Shown one piece after another: positions 1-9,100 of a DNA stretch of 64,000 nt. The DNA is from a bacterium. Its GTDB lineage: Bacteria > Planctomycetota > Planctomycetia > Isosphaerales > Isosphaeraceae. The first letter of the stretch is position 1. Every line of letters starts with the position of its first letter. The stretch lies in contig WGMM01000028.1 in NCBI GenBank assembly GCA_016125085.1, forward strand, positions 1 through 64,000, written 5' to 3'. Made by a program: the position numbers and the translations under genes. The notes under the pieces are model-generated. The model ran no database searches. It was not told the origin of the DNA and saw nothing but the letters and a program-made list of their open reading frames with translations.

Positions 1-1
1 C

Positions 2-2647
2 CATTCCATGGGTGAATACGCCAAAGCCGAAACGCTCTACCTCCAGACCCGCGACCTGGAAAAAAAACTTCGGGGCGAGAACCACCCCGCTTATGCCACC
101 AGCCTCAACAACCTCGCCGCTTTGTACTCTTCCATGGGCGAAAAGGCCAAAGCCGAACCGCTCTACCTCAAGGCCCGCGACCTGAGAAAAAACCTTCGGG
201 GTGAGAACCATCCCGATTATGCCGACAGCCTCGATAACCTCGGTTTTTTGTACTCTTCCATGGGCGAAAAGGCCAAAGCCGAACCGCTCTACCTCAAGGC
301 CCGCGACTTGAGAAGAATCCTTCTTGGCGAGAATCATCCTGATTATGCCACCAGCCTCAACAACCTTGCCATGTTGTACTCTTCCATGGGCGAAAATGCC
401 AAAGCCGAACCGCTCTACCTCAAGGCCCGCGACTTGAGAAGAATCCTTCTTGGCGAGAATCATCCTGCTTATGCCACCAGCCTCAACAACCTTGCCATGT
501 TGTACTCTTCCATGGGCGAAAATGCCAAAGCCGAACCGCTCATGCTACAGGCCCGCGATCTGACCAGAATACTTCAGGGCGAGATCCACCCCGATTATGC
601 CGGAAGCCTCAATAACCTCGCCGTGTTGTACCAATCCATGGGCGAAAACGCCAAAGCCGAACCTGTCTTGTTGGAATGCACTCGCTTCTTCGAAATGAGC
701 CGCCTGGCGCGTGCCAAAGGTTTTCAGCGAGCGATCGGCGGTGAAAGCGGAAATCCCTATTTTGCCTTGGCTGCGATTTCCGCATACCTTAGAAAACCAC
801 GCCAAGGCTTCGAAGCCATGGAAAAAAATCTCGCACGGGCATTTCTCGACGTGAAGTCCGAGATTCGTGGCCAGCAGCTCACACCAACGCAGCAGGAACG
901 CAAAGACACGATTCTGAACAAGCTTCGCCCGATCGAATCGCGCATCAATATCCTCATCACGCGAACCCAGCCCAATGATGAGGAAAAGCATGAACTTAAG
1001 ATCCTGATTGAAAATCGCCGCAGGCTCAACCTTGATCTGGCGGATCTGGCCGCCGAGCTGAGTCGACAGGAAGTCAGCGACTTCGCCACGATTCAGCGGG
1101 CGATCCCTTCAGGGCATGCCCTGGTGACATGGGTCGATGTCACCAGCAGCAATATAAAAACCGACGAACACTGGGCCTGCGTTCTGAAATCGACCGGCGA
1201 ACCGGTGTGGGTGCAATTGCCCGGCAGCGGCGAAAAGGGGCGCTGGACCGAAGACGAGCGGAAGCTCACGGCCAGCCTGCGGGGCTTGCTGAAAAAGGAA
1301 CTCACCCCCGGCGACGGATCGGTCAGTGAACACTTCGACAAGGTCAAGGCCCAGCGAATCGCCCCGTTGATGGCACATCTGGGAGGCATCGAAACGCTCT
1401 ACGTCGTGCCGGTGAATGACATGGCCGGGATTCCGGTTGAGCCGATGCTGCAAGACCGGACGATCTGCTATGTGCCCTCGGGAACCTTTCTGGCCCGGCG
1501 TGGGCAGCCGCTGCAGGGGCCTGACACGATTCTGGCTCTTGGCGACCCGGTCTTTCCCGAACTGGCTGAGCCCACTCCTGTTCCGACGGCATTGCCGCCG
1601 GGAGGGCTTCTGATCACTGAAGTGGTTCCTGAAGGTGGTGCCGCCAGGGCGAACCTGAAGGCCGGTGACGTGCTGGTAACTTATGCCGGAACGAAGCTCG
1701 AATCGATCGAGCAACTGGGCGAACTGATCGAGGCGAATGCCGGAAACAAGGAAGTGGCGGGCGAATTCTGGCGTGAGGCCGAAGATAAGGTGGTGCCGCG
1801 CACGCTGCCCCCGGGCAAGCTGGGCGTGGCGATTGACCCCGAACCCGCCCGCGATGCCATTGCCGCCAGGCGAAAGAACGATGCCCTTTTCGCTTCGCTG
1901 ACACGAGGTGATGAGTGGGTCGAACTGCCGGGCACCGAGGTGGAGGTGGTCGAGCTGCGGAAGCTCTTCGGCGAAAAAGGCAGCCGGTATCTGACCCGGT
2001 CCGAAGCCAGCGAGCAGACACTGGACGCCCTGCGCAAGGCTGACACCCTCAAGAATTACAAGTTTCTGCACCTGGCCACGCATGGGCAGACCAACGACGT
2101 GATTGCGTTCAATTCCCGGATCATCCTGAGCCAGGACCGGCCGAAGGCGACCGAGGCCGCGGCAGGTGAACCGCTGCTGGACAACCAGTTGCTGGCCAAG
2201 GAAGTGATGGACCACTGGAACCTGAACGCCAGCCTGGTGACGCTTTCGGCGTGCGAGACCGGCCTGGGGCGGCAGGGTGGCGGCGATGGCCTGCTGGGCT
2301 TTGCGCAGTCGTTTTTGCTGGCGGGTGCCCGCTCTGTGTGCCTTTCCTTGTGGAAGGTGGACGACAGGGCGACGGCCCTTTTGATGGACCGGTTTTATCG
2401 GAACATGATCGAAAAGAAGATGACGAAAGTGGAGGCGCTGAAGGAGGCGAAGGAGTGGCTGCGGAACCTGAGCGTGGGCGAAGCGGCCGACCTGCTGGCC
2501 AAACTGACGGATGGCGTGGCTCGCGGGGACCGGCCCAGGCGCAAGGATCTCGCCGCACTGCCGGCCCAGGAGGGCAAAGGCATGGTGAAGCCCTTCGATC
2601 ATCCTAAATTCTGGGCCGGTTTCATCCTGATCGGCAGTCCTGATTGA
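2..2647 (+). CDS. TPR-CHAT domain protein with inserted PDZ domain (5' end outside window)
   Basis: Caspase-like peptidase of the CHAT family. The frame is open to the left edge and the first visible unit is already a TPR repeat, so the N-terminus lies upstream. Numbering from the first ATG at 8: residues 1-210 are five 42-residue TPR units (MGExAKAEPLYLxARDL type) plus a degenerate sixth; about 230-340 is a helical linker; the CHAT domain runs from about 345 to the end. The catalytic His is in HLATHG (His692) and the catalytic Cys in LSACETG (Cys749). Between the LGDPVF strand and the LPGTEVEVVELRKLFG segment sits a PDZ-like domain (about 532-610, GGLLITEV...LKAGDVLVTYAG). Family knowledge: TPR-CHAT proteins act as regulated proteases or scaffolds, TPRs bind partners and PDZ binds C-terminal peptides. 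The substrate is unknown. It faces the convergent repeat-protein gene. Confidence 0.93.
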   Translation, partial: HSMGEYAKAETLYLQTRDLEKKLRGENHPAYATSLNNLAALYSSMGEKAKAEPLYLKARDLRKNLRGENHPDYADSLDNLGFLYSSMGEKAKAEPLYLKARDLRRILLGENHPDYATSLNNLAMLYSSMGENAKAEPLYLKARDLRRILLGENHPAYATSLNNLAMLYSSMGENAKAEPLMLQARDLTRILQGEIHPDYAGSLNNLAVLYQSMGENAKAEPVLLECTRFFEMSRLARAKGFQRAIGGESGNPYFALAAISAYLRKPRQGFEAMEKNLARAFLDVKSEIRGQQLTPTQQERKDTILNKLRPIESRINILITRTQPNDEEKHELKILIENRRRLNLDLADLAAELSRQEVSDFATIQRAIPSGHALVTWVDVTSSNIKTDEHWACVLKSTGEPVWVQLPGSGEKGRWTEDERKLTASLRGLLKKELTPGDGSVSEHFDKVKAQRIAPLMAHLGGIETLYVVPVNDMAGIPVEPMLQDRTICYVPSGTFLARRGQPLQGPDTILALGDPVFPELAEPTPVPTALPPGGLLITEVVPEGGAARANLKAGDVLVTYAGTKLESIEQLGELIEANAGNKEVAGEFWREAEDKVVPRTLPPGKLGVAIDPEPARDAIAARRKNDALFASLTRGDEWVELPGTEVEVVELRKLFGEKGSRYLTRSEASEQTLDALRKADTLKNYKFLHLATHGQTNDVIAFNSRIILSQDRPKATEAAAGEPLLDNQLLAKEVMDHWNLNASLVTLSACETGLGRQGGGDGLLGFAQSFLLAGARSVCLSLWKVDDRATALLMDRFYRNMIEKKMTKVEALKEAKEWLRNLSVGEAADLLAKLTDGVARGDRPRRKDLAALPAQEGKGMVKPFDHPKFWAGFILIGSPD
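8..715 (+). repeat. 126-bp tandem TPR-coding repeats
   Basis: Five complete 126-bp units occupy 8-637 and a degenerate sixth follows to about 715; each encodes one 42-residue TPR. Units three (260-385) and four (386-511) differ at only two positions by my reading (AAG/AAT and GAT/GCT codons), which indicates recent duplication or gene conversion. Confidence 0.9.
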
Positions 2648-3008
2648 GCTTGGCGGGCGTCGATCGCGATCGTTGGTCAGGGCGGATCGAAAGGGCAGGG
2701 GGCCGAAGGTTACCCGGGTTGGACGAAGCGCATTGAAGCCAAGGCCTGTCGGTCGGCCCTGGCGAATTGCCGATTCCTGTTTCTTGCTGGCAGTCTTGTG
2801 GTCGTTGAACGTGACCTTCGGAGGGGGCACATCGTCGAGGTCTCGGCATCGAAGCCTAAAGGCGTCCGAACCATTCCGAATGGACTCGCTGTGTTCGACC
2901 TGAACTGAATCAGGCGGTATAGTTTTAGACCCATACGTTGATCCGGAAGTCCGCTTTCCCGAATGGTATATGAGCGGTCTTGCCGTTCGCGGCTGGCCTG
3001 GGAAAATG

Positions 3009-3053
3009 CGAAAGCCGCCGACGCACGATAATGTGGGTCGGCGGCAAGTTTCG
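3009..3053 (+). terminator. Possible hairpin terminator for the CHAT gene
   Basis: Inverted repeat GCCGCCGAC (3014-3022) and GTCGGCGGC (3037-3045) with a 14-nt loop. The stem can be extended by CGAAA/TTTCG across a small bulge. No T-run follows, so intrinsic termination is uncertain, and it lies about 360 bp beyond the CHAT stop codon. Confidence 0.35.
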
Positions 3054-3079
3054 GAGGATTGGACGTTTGTGTCGAGATG

Positions 3080-3117
3080 AACGTTACGAGGTCCTTGAGA
3101 AGGAGTCTCGTAACGTT
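3080..3117 (-). terminator. Hairpin terminator between convergent genes
   Basis: Perfect 11-bp inverted repeat AACGTTACGAG (3080-3090) and CTCGTAACGTT (3107-3117). The 16-nt loop holds a further CCTT/AAGG mini-stem. It starts 13 nt past the stop codon of the repeat-protein gene on the minus strand, the usual place for a terminator. There is no T-tract on either side, so it may work with Rho, protect the 3' end, or serve both convergent transcripts. Confidence 0.55.
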
Positions 3118-3130
3118 TCGGAATCGAGGA

Positions 3131-6100
3131 TCAACCCCGGTTCTTGTTCTTCAGTGCGGCGGCCGCCGAAGCGACTTTGCCAACGGTGTTGGCCTTGCCT
3201 GCGAAGGTCGGTCTGGGGGCGACGGTCTTCTTGACCGGAGCCTTCTTCACGACCACAGGCTTGACCTTGATCGGCTTCTTCACAGGGCCGTTGGGGCCGT
3301 TGTTCGGATTGAGCCGGTACTTCAGCGGCGGGTGTTCGACCACGGTGCCGTTGTGCAGGGTCTTGTAACCCGTGTAGTACTCCACCGGAATGACCCAGTT
3401 GAGGTAGGCATAGGGCTGCGGAATCGCCGGAACCGGAGGTTCGAGCAGGCCGCCGTCCTTGAAGACGTGGTTGAAGCCGCCATCCAGGGCCGTGAGGTCG
3501 TAGTTGACCGGATCGGTCGCCTGGTGGGTATAGGCCATGTCGTTGCCGGTGCCGCCGAGGATCGTCTCGCGGATGCCGTCATCGCCGGCGTCGAGGAGGT
3601 TGTTGTCGTTGCCGCCATCCACGCTGTCGAAGCCCATTCCGCCATAGATGGTGTCGTTGCCGTCACCGGGCAGGTAGGGATCACGCGGGGCGTGCATGGT
3701 ATTGGCCGTCAGCGGGGTGCCGCCGAGGATGACGTCGTCGCCGTCGCCACCATAGAGCATGTCGCCGCCAGCACCACCGTAGATGGTGTCATTGCCTTCC
3801 TGACCGAAGGCGACGTCGTTGCCGTCCGGCACGATCGCGCCGTTCGTGTCGACCAGGGCACCGGCGATCATGTCGTCACCCGTGCCGCCGACGAACTTGT
3901 CGGCGCCGTTGTCGTACATGATGGCACCGAAGAAGACGAACACGCCGAGGGTGTCGTTACCTTCCTGACCCCAGAGCTGGTCGTCGCCTTCGCCACCGTT
4001 GAGGAAGTCGTTGCCGTAGCCGCCGAAGATGGCGTCCTGGCCAGCACCGCCGAAGATGGTGTCGCTGCCGTCGAGGGCGGCATTGCCCGGATCGGAAGGA
4101 TCGAGCGTGCCGACGAGCACGTCGTTGCCGTCGTTACCTTCGATCAGGTCGTCGCCCAGGCCACCGTAGACGGTGTCCTCGCCTTCGTTGCCCTGGAGGT
4201 AATCGTTGCCGTCGAAGCCATAGATCACATCGTTGCCGGTACCGCCCAGTGCGGTATCGTTGCCGCTGCCGCCCCAGATGATGTCGTCACCGGCATCACC
4301 CATCAGCGAGTCATCGCCTTCCTGGCCATTGACGTAATCGTTGCCTTCGCCACCGTACGCGGTGTCGTTGCCGGTACCGCCGTAGATGGCGTCGGCGTCA
4401 GCTTCGCCATAGATCAGGTCATTGCCGGCGTTGCCGTTGAGGACATCGATCCCGGCACCGCCCCAGATGGAGTCGTTGCCGTCGTTGCCTTCGACGTAAT
4501 CCTGGCCAGCACCGGCCTGAATCGAGTCGTTGCCGTTGCCGCCGAAAATCTCGTCGTTGTCGTTTCCGCCTTCGATCGAGTCATCACCGTCATTGCCATA
4601 GAGCACGTCGGCACCGTCGCCGCCGAGGACGCTGTCGTTGCCGGCTGCCGCGAACACGGTATCGTTACCGGTATCGCCCGAGATGAAGTCATTGCCCGGC
4701 TCGTCGAAGTCCGACGGCAGAAGGGGATTAGCTCCCATGACCAGGTAGCCGATCAGGTCGTTTCCTTCATCGCCGTAAAGCGAATCGTTGGCGAAACCAC
4801 CATTGACGGTGTCGTCGCCCGATCCGGCCCAGACGAAGTCGTTGCCGCCGGCTGCCACGTAGGGATTGATGGCGAAGGCTCCGACGCCCATCATGCCGCT
4901 GTCGCAGACGATGCCGGCACCGATGCCGGTCGCCGTCGCATCGGCCAGGATCAGGTCGCCGCCCGCGTAGCCGTAGATGGTGTCGTTGCCGAGACCGCCC
5001 AGCAGCACGTCCGCGAAGTCGGTGCCTTTGATGAGGTCGTCACCCGAGCCGCCGATGATCGTGGTGGCGCCTTCGAGAACGTCGTTCCCGCCGCCGCCGT
5101 TGATGAGTACCGAGATCAGGCTGAGCGTTTCAGGGGCGACATAGATGTTGTCGCTGCCGAAGCCGCCGAGGATGCCGAGCGTATCGGACGTCGTGGTGTT
5201 GAACAGACGTACGAGGGCCGAGAGGCCGTTGACGTCCACGTCGGCACCGGTGGCACCGGGCGTGGCCGTGACGTCGCTGCCGGCGTTGGAAGTCTTGACG
5301 ACGACGATGTCGGCCGCGATGTCGGCAGAGCCCAGATCGGCATCGATGGCCGTAACCGGAGTCGGGATCATCGAGGCGATTTCGAAGTAGTCAGCGGCAC
5401 CGCCACCGATCAGGCTGATGTGTTCGACATCGGCTGCCAGCAGCGAGCCATCGTTGGCCGGTCCGCCAGGCAGGTCAACGCCGATGCGGGCCTCATTGAC
5501 GAAGGTGCTGTCCGGGCTGACGTGGAAACAGTCGGTCCCGGCCGTGCCTTCGATCACGAAGGCATCGTAACCGGTGCCGCCGTCGACGGTGTCGTTGCCG
5601 TCGCCGCCCTGCCAGCCGAAGACGTCGGCATCTTCGTCGCCGAAGAGCTGGTCGTTGCCTGCGAAGCCGCGGATCGAGTCGCGACCCGTTCCGCCGGAGA
5701 TGAAGTCGTTCGCCAGGCCGCCCCAGAGGACGTCGTTGCCCGAGCCGCCGTAGATCGAAACGGCGACCGGCATGCCACTGGCGTTGATGAAATCGTTGCC
5801 GTCGCCGCCGAGCACCGTAGTCGCCAGGCTGTAGCCCGTGAGCCCGATGCCGTCGTTGCCACCGAGTCCGTCGATGTGCACGACGCCGGTGTAGCCGGCG
5901 ATGTCGATGAACGAAACGACGCCATTGACCGTCTGGGTGATGAGGTTCACGCCGCCAGTCAGATCGATCACGTCATTGTTGGCCGTGCCGAGAACTTCGA
6001 GCACGTCAGAGGCACCGCCGATGAGGGCGACGTTGCCTTCGTTCACGTGGATCAGGTCGTCGCCTTCGCCACCGATGACCGTGACCTTGCTCACTCCGGG

Positions 6101-9100
6101 CGTCGATTGAACGGTGACGTCGAAGAAGTCTTCGCCGCCCTGACCGTCAAGAATCAGGCCGATCGGCTGAACGAAGTTACGGGTGACGCTGAGCGAGTCA
6201 TTGCCACGGCCGGAGCGGACCGTCAGATGGTCAAGGAACCCGCCAGGAACCACGGAACCGCCCAGCAGGGTGACCATGACAGGCAGGCCGGTGACTTCGG
6301 TCGCATCGGTGAACAGCGAACCGGAGCCGTGCACGGAAATGGCGTCGTCGCCATCCGTGCCGGTCACGGTGACATTGTCCGCGAAGGCGTCGCTTGCACC
6401 CAGCTCGATGTCGATCCGGGTCAGCGTCGTGCCGGCGAGATTGCCGATCGTCGTGTTGTCGTTACCGTCGCCGGTGTTGATGCTCAGGACCTGAACGTCG
6501 GCCATGTTCACGAAGAACGGAACCAGGTTCGTACGCTGGAACAACGTACGGCCGACCAGGTTGGTGACGAGGAAGTCGTCGCCGGAAGCCGAGCCGTTGA
6601 CGATTTGCCGGTTCAGCCCGGTATCGCCTTCGACGACGTCAGAACCGTCGCCATTGTTCCAGATGAAGGTGTCGGAGTCGGCACCGCCGAAGATGAAGTC
6701 GGCACCGCGGCCGGCCGTGATGTTGTCGTCCCCGTCTTCGCCGTAGATGTAGTCGCTGAGCTGGCTGCCAGTGATGTTGTCGTTGCCCGAGCCACCGTAG
6801 ATGGTCGTCAACGCACCTGTGAACGTGCTGGCATCGACAGTGTCATTGTCAGCTCCGGCATTGATGTGGAACGGAATCGTGCCGTTGCCTGTGACGGTGA
6901 TCGTGTCATTGCCGGCATAGGCTTCGATCTCGATCACGTCGACGTTCAGAACGGTGTTCGTGCTGGAGTTCAAGCCCTGCAGGATGCTGACCTGATTGGC
7001 GCCGAGACCGAGGTCCAGCGTATTGACCGTAATCGAGTCATCCCAGAACGAGCCGAGGATCAGGATCCTGTCGTTGCCAGCCACGCCGTCCACGAAATTG
7101 ATGCCGAAAGGCACGATGAACGTATCGTTGCCCAGGCCGCCGATCAGCACGGCGTCGGCTTCGAGGGTGTCATCGCCTTCGCCGCCGTCAAGCGTGATGT
7201 TCGCGAGCACTTCGGAGCCGCGCTCGGCTTTCAGGTAGTCGTTACCGCTGAGACCCAGCACGGTGACGAAGTTCTGGGCCACGTCCCCGGTGCCGATCAC
7301 CCTCAACTGGTAACTCAGGCCTGTGGCCATGAGGGCGCTGGCATCGTCGGGGTTCACGCCCAGACGAATGTCGTCGGCCCCGATCGTGCCGTCCAGGAAA
7401 ACTTCCGAACCGGTTGTCGCACTGAAATCGACGGCCAGCCTGTCCAGAACGATTCCGGACATGTCATCGACGAACGCCTGTCCGGTAGAGCCCAGGCCGC
7501 CGGTGAGATAAAGGCTCGGAACGGCCAGAGCGAGGAAGCCCTGGAAGATGTCATCGTTGTAGACGACTTCATAGCCGACGCCCCAGCGGTTGACGTCGAA
7601 CTTGTTCGCGCTGGCGTCCGCACCGTTGGCGAGGATTTCGTCATTGGCGCTGCCGCCAGTGAACACGTCGCGGCCGTCGCCCGCGTTCCAGACGAACGCG
7701 TTCCAGCCAGGGCCGCCCTTGACGTCGTCGTCGCCGAGGCCGCCGACGAGCGTGTTGATCCCGTCGCCGCCGGAAATGACGTCATCGCCTTCGTTGCCAT
7801 CGATGAAGTCGTTGCCCGAACCGCCGCCGATCGTGTCGTCACCGAAGCCGCCTTCGATCGTAAGCGGAACCAGAACGACGGAAGAGGCATTGATGTAGTC
7901 ATCGCCCAGGCCGCCCCGGAACACGCCGGGACGCGTCAGGCTGGCAACTTCAAGGCGGTCCGTACCGTCCTGGAGATCGATGATCAGAGTCGAGTAAGGC
8001 AGTGGGTCGGGAGAACTCGGGCCATTGTTGTTGTCCACGTAGACCGAATCGTTGCCCTGACCGGTAAAGATCGTGGTGACGGTGCCGAAAAGCGTGCCGA
8101 TCAGCGTGTCGCTGACGTTGATCTGGTTTCCGCCCGAACCGCCCCAGAAGTTCAGGGTATTCACGGCGTTGTCGTAGCTGATTTCGCCGGAAGGCTGAGC
8201 GCCCCAGACGTAACCGAGCTTGGCGATAAAATCGACCCAGAAGTTGATGCTGTCCGCATCGGTGCTGCCGGAATCGTCGATGTTGAGGGTCGTGTCGCTG
8301 GCGGCATCGCCGGTGCCGTAAACGTAGATACTGCCGAGAACGTTATCCAGGCTGTTCACACCCGTTCCCAGCGGCCCGTCGCCACCGATGTTCACGACGT
8401 TGCCGGAACCGTTGCCTGTGTCGATGTTCGTGGTCGTGCCGAAGCCGGTGCCGTAGATCGTCACGGTGTCGTCATCGTCGCCGGTGGCGATATCGAGATC
8501 CGCACCCGTGTTCCAGACCCGCACGATATCCTGGCCCGCTCCGGTCGAAACGCTCACGTATGCGGACGTGTTGAGGATGTCGACGTTGTCGGCGTCATCG
8601 CCCGTGTTGATGATGACCGGGGCCTGATTGTTGAAGACCGTGACGAAGTCCGGGCCGCCGTCGAGGTCGACGTTGACCTGGAAGGAGTTGCCGAAGATGT
8701 TGACGAAATCGCCGTCCACCCCGCCGAAAATGCTCAGAGCGGAGGCATTCCCGAAGACGTTGTAGGTGTTGATGCCGTCGCCGCCGAAGATCACGACGTT
8801 ATCTGCGAAGGAACTCGTCGAATTGATCGTGAAGACATCATCGCCGGAGCCTGCTTCGATCGTGGCGGTCACGATCCCGTCGCCGTAGGTGATCGTGTTG
8901 CCGGCGCCCCAGGCGATCGTGCCCTCGCCCCCGATATTCTGTCCGAGTGTCCAGGTACGTCCGTTCGGATTCGAAGAGTCATAGACCTGCAGGGTGCCGA
9001 TTCCGCCGGAGTCGATCACGTGGATGTCGCCGAAAATGTCGTTGACACCGGCAACGAGCGACCCAATGACGGTCTGGTCAGGGACGCCGAAATTCGTATT

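Larger units (their letters stand above)
2648..3130. other. Convergent intergenic region, 483 bp
   Basis: It lies between the stop codons of the CHAT gene (+) and the repeat-protein gene (-). Short open frames here have no ribosome-binding site or recognisable product. The only structure I see is two hairpins near its right end, annotated separately. Confidence 0.6.

Noticed and set aside
1109..2830. Long minus-strand frame opposite the CHAT domain
   Set aside because: Codon-aligned shadow of the CHAT gene; composition is Gln/Arg/His rich and no domain is recognisable.
2673..2903. Small plus-strand frame downstream of the CHAT gene
   Set aside because: Arg-rich translation, no start signal and overlapping frames on the other strand of similar quality; treated as noncoding.
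3530..5110. Regular short repeats considered as a CRISPR array
   Set aside because: The units are contiguous 27-bp codon repeats inside one reading frame and vary at most positions; there are no constant repeats with unique spacers.
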